DNA from: JAFDED01 sp964611635 | GTDB taxonomy: Bacteria > Desulfobacterota > JAFDED01 | Length of the DNA: 44,841 nt | Direction: 5' to 3' | Assembly: GCA_964611635.1 (NCBI GenBank) | Contig: CAZTAS010000015.1 | Span: 1 to 44,841, forward strand | Shown: piece by piece, positions 16,858 to 25,508 of the stretch | Position numbering within the stretch: position 1 is the stretch's first letter | Layout of the letters: every line of letters begins with the position of its first letter | The notes under the pieces: model-generated | The model's database searches: none | What the model was told of the DNA's origin: nothing | Seen by the model: the letters and a program-made list of their open reading frames with translations, nothing else | Made by a program: the position numbers and the translations under genes

Positions 16858-17343
16858 ATGAACTGTAAGATTCAAGCATGCATAATGGTGGTTGTTCTCA
16901 TATCATTAATGTTGAATTCCGAAGCCTCTTGCAGGGCAAAAGAACACACCTCGGCCGACTTAGCCAGGGTAATCTTTATCTCCGCGAAGGGCAACAAGAC
17001 AATTGTGCGCGCGGAGGTGGCCGACACGCCTGCCAGCCGACGACAGGGCCTTATGTTCCGTCGCCATCTGGCCGCTGACCGAGGGATGCTCTTCGTCTTT
17101 CCCCACGCAAGCCGTCAGAGAATGTGGATGAAGAACACGTTTATCCCCCTGGATATTATATTTATCAATGAGAAGATGCGGATTGTGGGCGTGGTGGAAA
17201 ATGCCCGGCCGCATAGCACGGAAATGCTGGAAGTCCCTGCTCCGAGCCGCTACGTGGTGGAGGTGAATGCGTTCTTTTGCCGCCGATTCGGCATCCAAGA
17301 AGGGGACCGAATTGTTATCGAAGGGATACAAATAAATCCCTGA
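16858..17343 (+). CDS. Exported DUF192 protein
   Basis: About 161 residues. An N-terminal hydrophobic segment (ACIMVVVLISLMLNSEAS) looks like a Sec signal peptide. The mature part has the DUF192 signature: RRQGLMFRRHL, RGMLFVFPHASRQRMWMKNTFIPLDIIFIN, then VVEVNAFFCRRFGIQEGDRI. The family is widespread and its biochemical role is unknown. The start is uncertain: the ATG at 16837 has no ribosome site and the one at 16858 only a weak TTTGGA. It is single, convergent with yhhQ. Confidence 0.88.
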   Translation: MNCKIQACIMVVVLISLMLNSEASCRAKEHTSADLARVIFISAKGNKTIVRAEVADTPASRRQGLMFRRHLAADRGMLFVFPHASRQRMWMKNTFIPLDIIFINEKMRIVGVVENARPHSTEMLEVPAPSRYVVEVNAFFCRRFGIQEGDRIVIEGIQINP

Positions 17344-17451
17344 AACACAGTAATTTCTGAATATATACTTCCAGCCCGTAATGGGAAATTTAATAATGAA
17401 AATAGAGCATATAATGTATCCCAAAAACTGGAACGGGATGACTGGTGGGGT

Positions 17452-18138
17452 TCAGAGCGATTCCTGGGCGACATCCAGTCTGAACCGAAACGGGTTAAAA
17501 TTGGTTCCTATGTCATAAGTATCCATCTGCTCGGCGGATTTAAGAAACGCGACAATGCGATATGTGAGAGGGGTGAAAATCACCTCCACCCCAACCTTGA
17601 ATACATAATTGGACAGGATGATTTTCCAGAGCAGGAACATGGGTAAACTTCCCAGAAAGGCTATCGAGCAAAACAAAAAGGTATCCACCAGCTCCCCGAG
17701 CAAGGTGCTGCCTATAGTCCTTGTCCAAAGCCAGCGACCCCGGGTGAGGATCTTCATTTTTGCCAGTACGTAGGAGTTGGAAAATTCGCCCGCAAAGTAA
17801 GCTATCAGCGAGGCAAGGACGATGCGCGGGGTTTGACCCAGAATGGTCATGTATGCGTTCTGATGCTCCCAGCCTGCTGCCGGGGGCATGGCCCCCACCA
17901 CAGAAAGAATCAGGCTCATGAGTGCTGCCCCTGCAAATCCCGTCCAGATAGCAACTCGTGAGCGGGCATAACCGTAAACCTCCGTGAAGATGTCGCTGAA
18001 GATATACGCCAGTGGGAATAAAATAGTGCCCCCGTCGAAGGTGAACCATCGCAGGTACACAATCTTGGTTGACGCCACGTTGGAGATCAGGACAACGGCC
18101 ACGAAAAGTCCCACTATGACTTCAAAGTATCGAGTCAT
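17452..18138 (-). CDS. yhhQ: YhhQ-family queuosine precursor transporter
   Basis: A 228-residue integral membrane protein with about six helices. The family pattern is clear: LISNVASTKIVYLRWFTFDGG, LAYIFSDIFTEVYGYARSR, the small-residue helices around YFAGEFSNSYVLAKMK, and STLLGELVDTFLFCSIAFLG. E. coli YhhQ imports 7-deazaguanine precursors (preQ0/preQ1) for tRNA queuosine. The ATG overlaps the stop of the CoA-disulfide reductase gene (TAATG), so the two are translated together although their functions are not obviously related. No queuosine synthesis gene is in the window. Confidence 0.92.
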   Translation of the reverse strand: MTRYFEVIVGLFVAVVLISNVASTKIVYLRWFTFDGGTILFPLAYIFSDIFTEVYGYARSRVAIWTGFAGAALMSLILSVVGAMPPAAGWEHQNAYMTILGQTPRIVLASLIAYFAGEFSNSYVLAKMKILTRGRWLWTRTIGSTLLGELVDTFLFCSIAFLGSLPMFLLWKIILSNYVFKVGVEVIFTPLTYRIVAFLKSAEQMDTYDIGTNFNPFRFRLDVAQESL

Positions 18139-19850
18139 TAATCACGTCCTTTCGATGGGTCCTCCTCTGGCTCACCCAGGTCTTTTTTGATAAGTTCGTA
18201 TGGCCAGGAAAGCACACCGCCCGTCAGGTTTTTCACGTCTCGGAACCCGCGCTGAGCCAGAATCCTGGCTGCAATATAAGACCTGAGGCCTTGGCTGCAG
18301 TAGACCACCGTTTCCCGGTTAGGATCCAGCTCGGACAGACGCTGGCGCAGATCGGGCAGGGGAATCTCAACGGCCCCGGGAATAACCCCCAGCTTTCGGC
18401 ACTCCTCTGGTTGACGGAGATCCACAATATACGGCTGATCATCCGTTTTTATCCGTTCATGCAGATTCTCCGGCAGAATAGCCCGCCAGTCTCCTGAAAA
18501 GAGTGTCTGCCCTGTTGCCCCGGCCACCAGCACCGCATCCCTGGCCGGCGCATACGGCGGCGCATACGCCAGGTCCAGGTGGATGAGATCTTCTGTTTTC
18601 ATGCAATTATAAAGGGCTGTGGCGAAAACATCAATTCTCTTGTCCACCCCTTCCCAGCCCACAACCTGGGCTCCCAGCAGGCGTCCGGTGTGGCGGCATG
18701 TGATGATCTTGACGTGGAGCGGATGAGAGCCAGGATAGTATCCCGCATGATCACTAGGATGGATATAGTGCACCAACGGGTCCCATCCTTCTCGCGGGGC
18801 TTCCCGTTGGTTCAGGCCCGTGCGGGCTGCTGTCATCTCGAAGCTTTTAACGATGATTGTGCCACAGAACCCATGAACTTTCAAATGGCGGCCCACAGCG
18901 TTAGCCCCGGCAGCCCGGCCCTGCTTGTTGGCGACCGTTGCCATGGGCATATATGCAGCTTTGCCCGTAACCAGGTGCATGGCTTCAGCACAATCCCCGG
19001 CGGCAAAAATGTAGGGAATGGAGGTGCGCATTTCATCGTCCACCGCAACCGCCCCGGTGGGGCCAATATCTACCCCACCCTGCCGGGCAAGTTCTACCTC
19101 AGGGCGAACGCCAATGGCCAGGATCACCATGTCGCAAGGAATCCGCGCGCCCAACCCTGTGATCACCTCGCCGCTCCCATTAGCTCCGAGCTCCACAGAT
19201 TTCAGGGGGTGACCCAGCAGCAACCGAACCCCTTTGTCCTGAAGGTGAGCCTGCATCAACTGGACCATTTCCCAATCAAGGAACGGAATAACTTGTTCCA
19301 GCATCTCCACCAGCGTAACTTCAAGCCCTCGATTCCTAAGGCATTCCGCCATCTCCATTCCGATGAGACCTCCGCCGATTATGGCAACGTGCCCAGGTGA
19401 TCGCTCCTTAAGGAAACGGAAAATACGGTCTGTATCATTTAGGGACTTCAACGAAAAGACGAAGGGCAAATCGACCCCAGGCAGGGGAGGCGCCACTGCC
19501 CTGGATCCTGTGCAAAGGATCAATCGGTCGTAACTCTCTCTGAACGATCTATTCGTATTCGAGTCCCGGACACTCACTTCCCGAAGTTCAGGATAAACCG
19601 CTTCCACCCGGTGGCGGAGGCAAACACGAACATTGAACCTCCTTGCAAAAAGATCGGGCTCTATTACCAGCAATTTCTTCCTTTTTTCGATAATCGCATT
19701 GAGATAATATGGCATACCGCATGTTGCGTACGAAATGTGTGAATCCTGTTCGAAAAGGATAATTTCCGCTCTCTCATCGCATCGGCGTGCCTTAGCCGCT
19801 GCGCTGGTTCCCGCTGCAACTCCTCCCACAATTACAATCTTCAGGCTCAT
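18138..19850 (-). CDS. CoA-disulfide/polysulfide reductase with C-terminal rhodanese domain
   Basis: A 570-residue flavoprotein of the disulfide reductase superfamily. An FAD motif is near the N-terminus (IVIVGGVAAGTSAAAKARR). The single active-site cysteine, C44 in SYATCGMPYY, is the CoADR type and not the CxxxxC of glutathione reductase. The NAD(P)H motif is VAIIGGGLIGMEMAE, and the FAD-closing motif is IFAAGDCAEA. From about residue 455 to 560 there is a rhodanese domain with its catalytic cysteine in VVYCSQGLRSY. CoADR-rhodanese fusions reduce CoA disulfide, CoA persulfide or polysulfide and are common in sulfur-cycling anaerobes. The gene leads a two-gene operon with yhhQ. Confidence 0.9.
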   Translation of the reverse strand: MSLKIVIVGGVAAGTSAAAKARRCDERAEIILFEQDSHISYATCGMPYYLNAIIEKRKKLLVIEPDLFARRFNVRVCLRHRVEAVYPELREVSVRDSNTNRSFRESYDRLILCTGSRAVAPPLPGVDLPFVFSLKSLNDTDRIFRFLKERSPGHVAIIGGGLIGMEMAECLRNRGLEVTLVEMLEQVIPFLDWEMVQLMQAHLQDKGVRLLLGHPLKSVELGANGSGEVITGLGARIPCDMVILAIGVRPEVELARQGGVDIGPTGAVAVDDEMRTSIPYIFAAGDCAEAMHLVTGKAAYMPMATVANKQGRAAGANAVGRHLKVHGFCGTIIVKSFEMTAARTGLNQREAPREGWDPLVHYIHPSDHAGYYPGSHPLHVKIITCRHTGRLLGAQVVGWEGVDKRIDVFATALYNCMKTEDLIHLDLAYAPPYAPARDAVLVAGATGQTLFSGDWRAILPENLHERIKTDDQPYIVDLRQPEECRKLGVIPGAVEIPLPDLRQRLSELDPNRETVVYCSQGLRSYIAARILAQRGFRDVKNLTGGVLSWPYELIKKDLGEPEEDPSKGRD

Positions 19851-20290
19851 TTTTCGGAGTCCCTTTCTTGTTCCGAATGAATAAAAAAATTTTAGTCTAA
19901 TATTTAATTAATTCATTCCAGATTTTCAATCATAAATCCCGGGTTTTTCCAAAATATTTCCCCTGAAAGAAGATTGCGGCGAGATAAATCGAGATAATCT
20001 GGCTGAACTCAGAGATAATGTTAATATACTGGCCATCAAAAAAAGCCTGGAGTTTTCGCTCCGCATCATATCATTTCGCGGGAAAAAGCCAAGACTTTCG
20101 GCCTGCGAGTGGTTGTGGGCGATTTAGTTTATCAATCTCATTTTTTCGTAATCAACGCCCTGGAAAATAAACTTATTAAAGTAGTTCCCTGGAACTCCTT
20201 AATTTTTAATTCGCTTGCTTGCCTATAATAAAGCATGATAAACAAAAAATAATGGGATCTTTTATTGATTACGTAGAGAGAAGGAAAAAG
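19851..20290. other. Divergent intergenic region, no gene seen
   Basis: About 440 bases between the CoA-disulfide reductase (minus) and the glycosyltransferase (plus). The only signal I note is a TATAAT at 20224-20229, about 60 bases before the glycosyltransferase start, without a matching -35. No structured RNA or repeat was recognised. Confidence 0.5.
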
Positions 20291-21001
20291 ATGACGAGCC
20301 AGAGGGAGCCCCTCGTATCAGTTATTATCCCGATTCACAACGAGGCAAAAATTCTCCTGGAACAGGTGTATGCCATAATGGAAACGATGGATAAACAGGT
20401 GGATTTTGACTACGAGCTTATCCTGGTTGAGAATGGCAGCACAGATGGAACGTCAGCCCTAGCGAATGGAGTGGCTAAGGAAAATAGGCGCGTGCGCACC
20501 ATTCATTTACCTCTGCCAAATTATGGCTCTGCGCTGAAAGAAGGAATGCTCCAGTCGCGGGGAAGGTTGCTGATCAGTTGTGACATTGATTATTGTGATG
20601 TTAAGTTCATGCGCGTTGTAAATGCTCTCATGGCATTCGATTATGATATTATTATTGGGTCTAAAAACTCATTGCTTTCCAAGGATAACCGTACTTTTTT
20701 GAGGAAGTTTATCTCCCAGGGATTCCGTTTAGTGCTGCACATCCTTTTCGGCCTGAGGGTCAGTGACACCCATGGGATGAAGGGATGGAGATGGACGGAG
20801 GCACTAGAGCATATTGTATTGGAATCTCCGCCGACATATCATGTATATGACACTGAGCTGATCATCCGTGCCCAGCGGGAAGGCTTGAAAATTATGGAGA
20901 TTCCAGTAGAGGTCTCGGAAACCCGGAAAACCGACCGGCCCATTCTAGCTCGCATCCCGGCAGCAGTATGGGAAATCCTACAACTACGGGCCCGTATTTA
21001 A
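20291..21001 (+). CDS. Family 2 glycosyltransferase
   Basis: About 236 residues with a GT-A fold of the GT2/dolichyl-phosphate-mannose synthase kind. PLVSVIIPIHNEAKILLEQV opens the nucleotide-sugar domain, LILVENGSTDGT follows, and the metal-binding acidic motif is probably CDIDYCD. DTHGMKGWRW and VYDTELIIRAQREGLKIMEIPV match the acceptor half of the family. There are no membrane helices. The ATG at 20291 has AAGGA 5 bases upstream; earlier in-frame starts (TTG 20219, ATG 20252) have none. It may load a lipid carrier for the two polytopic transferases downstream. First gene of a five-gene plus-strand cluster. Confidence 0.88.
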   Translation: MTSQREPLVSVIIPIHNEAKILLEQVYAIMETMDKQVDFDYELILVENGSTDGTSALANGVAKENRRVRTIHLPLPNYGSALKEGMLQSRGRLLISCDIDYCDVKFMRVVNALMAFDYDIIIGSKNSLLSKDNRTFLRKFISQGFRLVLHILFGLRVSDTHGMKGWRWTEALEHIVLESPPTYHVYDTELIIRAQREGLKIMEIPVEVSETRKTDRPILARIPAAVWEILQLRARI

Positions 21002-21069
21002 TTAGCGTTGTGCAAATCAGGGGCTTAGGCACGGGGACATTTTAACGGTAATCAGTAATAAAGGCGTAC

Positions 21070-22491
21070 ATGCGTGTCCTGTTATTGAACCTCCCTCCGA
21101 AGGGCCGGATCAGCGCTCGAGGGAAAATTCATAACCGGAGAATCCCTCCGCTAGAGCTTCTGACGATTGCCGCCATGCTGGAGGAACAAGGTGTGGATGT
21201 CCGCCTGGTGGACATCGCCGTGCAGCCCCTGGATATCAAAGATGTTGCTCGACTTGCCGGAGAGGCAGATAACATCTTCGTCACCACATCTCCCTACCAC
21301 CGATGGCAGTGCCCGAGCCTGGACATTGAGGAGATCCTTCAGAATATAGCCCACCTGCCCAAACATAACCTTTATGTCCTTGGGGCGCACGGCTCCGCTT
21401 TCCCTACGGCCATGCTCCGCGCCACCGGTGCAAGGGCCGTGATCCGTGGCGAACCTGAGAAAACTGTCTTCGACCTATGCCAATCACGCGACCCTGAGAA
21501 CGTACCTGGCGTCACTTGGAGGGAAGGTGACATGGTGCACTCCACTCCTGACCGCCCACCCGTGGACCTGATGTCACTGCCCATTCCAGCCTTCCATTAT
21601 CTTGATCCTCGACAGTATCGCTATGAGCTGCTTGGGAACAACCTGACTATCTTTGAGGGCTCGCGGGGGTGCCCCTATCTCTGCCAATTCTGTCTCAAGG
21701 GCATATTTGGCCACGGCTACCGCAAAAAAACCGGTCAGCGCCTGATTCAGGAAGTAGAGACAGCCATTCGGACAACAGGGGTCCGGCGCGCATATTTCTT
21801 CGACCTGTTTTTCACCGGTAACGATGAGGCCGTTCGGGAACTGTGCCGGAACATGATCAATCACCGGATCGACCTGACCTGGTCCTGCCAGACTCGTCCC
21901 GACAGGGTAGATCCTGAGCTACTGGCCCTGATGCGAAGGGCAGGATGCCGCCTTATCCACTACGGGATAGAAAGCGGTTCCCAACGCCTGCTGGATGCAT
22001 GCGGGAAGAATATACATATCAAACAGATTGAGGAAGGGGTGGCTATGACCCACCGTGCTGGCATTGATACAGCTTGCTTTTTCATGATCGGGCTTCCGGG
22101 GGAGACGAAGGCTGAGAGTCGAGAGACTGTGCGTCTGGCGCGGCGTCTAAGACCAACTTACGCGTCGTTCCATGTTGTTATCCCGTATCCGGGGACCCCG
22201 CTGTATAATAAGTTCATTCACGCTTCCGAACTCGATGCGGTGAAAGATGGAGATAGAATGATTAGCCAGGGAGGATGGGAATCACATTCTTCTGCCGTAA
22301 AACATATGGTTCAATGCTGGTCCCCTCCCATGAGCCTTGGCGACCAACCATCGGATGAGCTTCGTGTAGCTGCGCGAAAGGCGTTTATACATTATTATCT
22401 TCATCCATCCTACGCCATTTCACGGCTTCGGGCTGGCAACTGGTGCAGCCTGGCCGGGCAACTGCGCCTCTTTCTGGATTTCATACGATGA
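21070..22491 (+). CDS. B12-binding-type radical SAM protein
   Basis: 473 residues. Residues 1-140 form a cobalamin-binding-like Rossmann domain (MRVLLLNLPPKG, PPLELLTIAAMLEEQG, LYVLGAHGSAFP). The DxHxxG cobalamin motif is not evident, so true B12 binding is uncertain. The radical SAM domain starts at GSRGCPYLCQFC with C201, C205 and C208 holding the [4Fe-4S] cluster; YFFDLFFTGN and YGIESGSQRLLDACGKN are typical strands, and IGLPGETKAE is near the end. Relatives methylate or rearrange lipids, hopanoids and sugars. Position among glycosyltransferases suggests a lipid or glycan modification. The stop overlaps the next gene by ATGA. Confidence 0.9.
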   Translation: MRVLLLNLPPKGRISARGKIHNRRIPPLELLTIAAMLEEQGVDVRLVDIAVQPLDIKDVARLAGEADNIFVTTSPYHRWQCPSLDIEEILQNIAHLPKHNLYVLGAHGSAFPTAMLRATGARAVIRGEPEKTVFDLCQSRDPENVPGVTWREGDMVHSTPDRPPVDLMSLPIPAFHYLDPRQYRYELLGNNLTIFEGSRGCPYLCQFCLKGIFGHGYRKKTGQRLIQEVETAIRTTGVRRAYFFDLFFTGNDEAVRELCRNMINHRIDLTWSCQTRPDRVDPELLALMRRAGCRLIHYGIESGSQRLLDACGKNIHIKQIEEGVAMTHRAGIDTACFFMIGLPGETKAESRETVRLARRLRPTYASFHVVIPYPGTPLYNKFIHASELDAVKDGDRMISQGGWESHSSAVKHMVQCWSPPMSLGDQPSDELRVAARKAFIHYYLHPSYAISRLRAGNWCSLAGQLRLFLDFIR

Positions 22492-24422
22492 TAAGGTGGG
22501 TGCATATAAGTATGCGCAATCGGCTCATATTGGGCTTAGTGGTTACCGTGCTGGCCTGCCTATTGGGTTGGCTCGTTTTCTCCCGGGAAATCTACGAGCC
22601 TCTGGTACATCTTTTCATTAAACCCCATCCCTACGAAGATTATAGCCCGGTCCGCTTTCCCCGTTGCGAAATAATTTACGGGCTATATACTCTATTTTTG
22701 GTTGTATGGCTGATTTCTTGTTTGCTGTGGATTCGGTCTTCCCGGCTCCATCGTAAACTGCCAATGAGAATGGAACGAGGCTGGCGGTGGCTCAACCTTT
22801 TGTTCTTCATTTTATCACTGGCCATCTTCCTGCTTCATGCCCGCAACCAGCCGGGGCTCTCCCCTGTGGCCATGGGTTACATCGGGAGTGCCGAGAACCT
22901 GGCAGCAGGTCTGGGGTATACCACCTTCCGGGTTTCTCTGGAGACGCGTGAAATTCCTCAGCCCTTAACCACGTGGCCCCCCCTTTTCTCCGCCCTGATT
23001 GCCGCGGGGATTAAAGTCGGGCTGGATCCGATCCTGGCTGCCAGGGGACTGAACCTTCTGGCCACCGCGCTGGCGCTGTTTCCAATGGTCTGGCTTGGAG
23101 AAGCCCTGATTGGGCGAAGGGCAGCCATATTGGCAGCCGTGGCCTTTCCGGTCTTTATACCTTTTGTGAAATTGAGTGCTTACGCGTGGTCCGAGGGTAT
23201 GTTCATCCTGTGGATTCTCCTGGCTTGCCTTGCTCTGGCCGCTATTCGGCCAAAGAACTCACCATGTGAAGACCCGGTGACCGCTCTCCCGCTTATACTT
23301 GCGGCTGGGTTAGCATGCGGCCTGGCAACATTGACGCGCTATATCGGAATTTTTCTCATTCCGGCCGGCAATCTATATCTCATATTGCGCGCACACGCGG
23401 AGTCATCCTGGAGAGCAGCCTCAAAACGTAGGCTTGTCTTGGATCTTTTTTGTTTCAATGCAGGGTGGATCGCACTGGCTTTTCCATTTTTCCTGCGCAA
23501 CTTGCTCAAAGAGGGGCACCTTTTGGGTGCTCCGCGAGAGGCGTCCACGATGGGATTCTTTTTCCTGCTCCGCTGGACATGGACAACACTGCTGACGGAC
23601 ATCATTCCTCTGCCATTTCCTTTTCCCACCGTTATTCGGAACATATTACTGATTCTGGTGACAGGGACAATTGTTGTCCTATGCGCCTTGTGGGCCTCAC
23701 GGAGATGGGAGAACCGGGGATCGGTGCACAAAAGAGATGGTATGGCCTTTCACTTGCGTTCTGCACTGAAGGGCATGGAAAGATCCTCATTTTTACTGCT
23801 GTGGCTAATCCCGGGCATGTACCTTATTATTCTCTTGGCGGTTCGGAGTCTGATTCACCTGGATGGCATCACGTACAGGTTTCTCTCACCCATATACCCT
23901 TTTTTCCTTCTGGGGGCAGGATGGGCCGTGGCTCGCATAGGGGATCACCGTACTTTCTCTGGAGTGTCAGCGTTTTGGGTTTTTTTCTTTATTCTCCTGC
24001 TCTTACCTCACGCCATTTTTTACCAGTGGATAGAAAGCCGGCACGGAATCGGCCAGTTTACAGAATCCGCTCGCGTCCATTGGGTGCGGGAACATACCGA
24101 ACCCAGGGACTTTATTTTCTCCGACATGGGAGAGGAAGTAATGCTCTTTGCCCATCGCGTTGTCTATGCAGTGGAGCCGTTTCCTTACAAACGTATCCTG
24201 TCGCATGAAAGGATCCTGAGATTCAAGAGCCGGTGGCAACAAAAGTTCCGAAAGTTCTATCTGGTTATAAGCCCTGATGTGCTGTGGATAGAGAGACGAT
24301 ATCCTATCCTAAAGTATGGGCGGCTGATCCATGACCTTTATCAAGGTCGGACAACAGGTTACCCGGGCTTTGAGCTTATGAAGGAAGCACCACCGAGGCT
24401 AAAAATTTACGAGATCAATTAA
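22488..24422 (+). CDS. Polytopic GT-C (ArnT/PMT-like) glycosyltransferase
   Basis: A 644-residue protein with about a dozen hydrophobic helices. The first periplasmic loop carries GYIGSAENLAAGLGYT and PQPLTTWPPLFSALIAAG, the pattern of family-39 transferases, which take sugar from a polyprenyl-phosphate carrier; the expected acidic residue is the E in SAEN or in AYAWSEGM. RYRFLSPIYPF-like sequence (YRFLSPIYPFFLLGAGW) is also typical. The ATG at 22488 overlaps the radical SAM stop as ATGA, so the frame further upstream is not used. The soluble C-terminal tail of about 100 residues is outside the membrane. The acceptor is unknown. Confidence 0.82.
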   Translation: MIRWVHISMRNRLILGLVVTVLACLLGWLVFSREIYEPLVHLFIKPHPYEDYSPVRFPRCEIIYGLYTLFLVVWLISCLLWIRSSRLHRKLPMRMERGWRWLNLLFFILSLAIFLLHARNQPGLSPVAMGYIGSAENLAAGLGYTTFRVSLETREIPQPLTTWPPLFSALIAAGIKVGLDPILAARGLNLLATALALFPMVWLGEALIGRRAAILAAVAFPVFIPFVKLSAYAWSEGMFILWILLACLALAAIRPKNSPCEDPVTALPLILAAGLACGLATLTRYIGIFLIPAGNLYLILRAHAESSWRAASKRRLVLDLFCFNAGWIALAFPFFLRNLLKEGHLLGAPREASTMGFFFLLRWTWTTLLTDIIPLPFPFPTVIRNILLILVTGTIVVLCALWASRRWENRGSVHKRDGMAFHLRSALKGMERSSFLLLWLIPGMYLIILLAVRSLIHLDGITYRFLSPIYPFFLLGAGWAVARIGDHRTFSGVSAFWVFFFILLLLPHAIFYQWIESRHGIGQFTESARVHWVREHTEPRDFIFSDMGEEVMLFAHRVVYAVEPFPYKRILSHERILRFKSRWQQKFRKFYLVISPDVLWIERRYPILKYGRLIHDLYQGRTTGYPGFELMKEAPPRLKIYEIN

Positions 24423-24506
24423 TAAGAAGATATGCCTTAAGGCATCAACTGTTCGTGAGCGCTCCTAGTGACCTCTAATTCTCAAGATTTCTTTTAAATA
24501 GACTAA

Positions 24507-25490
24507 ATGATGCGATTCTCCCTGCTTCCTTATCTTATATGTCCCTCTTGCTCCGGGGATCTCAACCTGGCGCAGAAGGGTGCTGAAGAAAGCGGTCATT
24601 TAATGGAAGGGATGCTCTTGTGCATGGTATGCGGACGCAAATACCCCATACGCCGGGGGATCCCTTTGCTTGTGAACCTGGAGGAAGAGTCACTGCAGCG
24701 CCAAATCTCCGAAACCTTTGGTTTCGAGTGGGATCGCTTTCCCTCGCATCAGGACTTCATGGCTTCATCCGCACTGCTGCGCGATTTTCTTCAACTGGAA
24801 TCTTGGGCACCCTCACCGATGGCCAACCGCGTTGTCGTCGAGGGGGGATGCGGAAGCGGCCGTTGGCTGCCTCGCGTGCAAGAGGACCTCGGTGCAGCAA
24901 CCGTTATCGGAATGGATATATCTTCTTCCGTTTACAAGGCTTTCCAATTGACCAGGAAGAACCCCTTTATTCATGTGATTCAGGCTGATATCCGGAGGCC
25001 GCCCCTTCGCCCCTCAGCGGATGCTGTATATTCCCTCGGAGTAATCGACCATCTGGAGACTCCCCTGGAAGGATTCCATGGGTTGCTGCGATGTTTGAAG
25101 CCGGGAGGATTGATATTCCTCTGGATATTCGCCTTGGAGGGAAACCAGGCCTTCCTTCGGTTGATCGGACCCCTGCGTCGGTGGACTACCCGAATGAATC
25201 GGCGTTGTTTATCCGCCCTTTCCTTAATCATGGGCTTTTTTCTATACATGATAATCCATTCGATTTACCGACTCTCGCTGCCGTTGCCGTACCAATCCTA
25301 TTTTTTGGTGTTGCGAAATCTCAGAATAAAGGATCTGGGGCTGGTGATCTTCGACCAGTTAGCCCCTCCAGTGGCTCATTATATGCAAAGAGAAGAGGTA
25401 GAGCGCCTTTTCCGCGAAGCTGGTGCGACTCTGAGCGCCCTTTTCCATCGGAATCAAAACTCATGGACTGCACACGGCTTTTTGCCGTGA
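24507..25490 (+). CDS. SAM-dependent methyltransferase with N-terminal zinc-ribbon (Trm112-like)
   Basis: 327 residues. The N-terminus is a Trm112-like ribbon with LICPSCSGDL and LCMVCGRKYPIRRGIPLLV. A class I methyltransferase domain follows: motif I VVEGGCGSGRWLPRV, acidic GMDISSS, IQADIRRPPL, and VIDHLETPLEGFHGLLRCLKPGG. Around residue 235-265 a hydrophobic stretch (LSLIMGFFLYMIIHSIY) may touch the membrane. This two-domain build is frequent in glycan and lipid biosynthesis clusters. No convincing ribosome site precedes the ATG; a second ATG follows at once. The 84-base gap before it holds a 14-bp palindrome (24432-24445). Confidence 0.88.
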   Translation: MMRFSLLPYLICPSCSGDLNLAQKGAEESGHLMEGMLLCMVCGRKYPIRRGIPLLVNLEEESLQRQISETFGFEWDRFPSHQDFMASSALLRDFLQLESWAPSPMANRVVVEGGCGSGRWLPRVQEDLGAATVIGMDISSSVYKAFQLTRKNPFIHVIQADIRRPPLRPSADAVYSLGVIDHLETPLEGFHGLLRCLKPGGLIFLWIFALEGNQAFLRLIGPLRRWTTRMNRRCLSALSLIMGFFLYMIIHSIYRLSLPLPYQSYFLVLRNLRIKDLGLVIFDQLAPPVAHYMQREEVERLFREAGATLSALFHRNQNSWTAHGFLP

Positions 25491-25508
25491 TGGGGTCCGG
25501 AGAAGAGG

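Noticed and set aside
18579..19400. Plus-strand open frame of 273 codons opposite the CoA-disulfide reductase
   Set aside because: Antisense shadow; composition is His/Pro-rich as expected from the reverse strand of this gene.
23450..24208. Second-frame open reading frame of 252 codons within the GT-C gene
   Set aside because: Same-strand shadow; the overlapping frame has the membrane-helix pattern of the family.
24432..24445. 14-bp palindrome ATGCCTTAAGGCAT before the methyltransferase gene
   Set aside because: No loop, no T-run and no clear promoter context; noted in the neighbouring gene but not called as a site.
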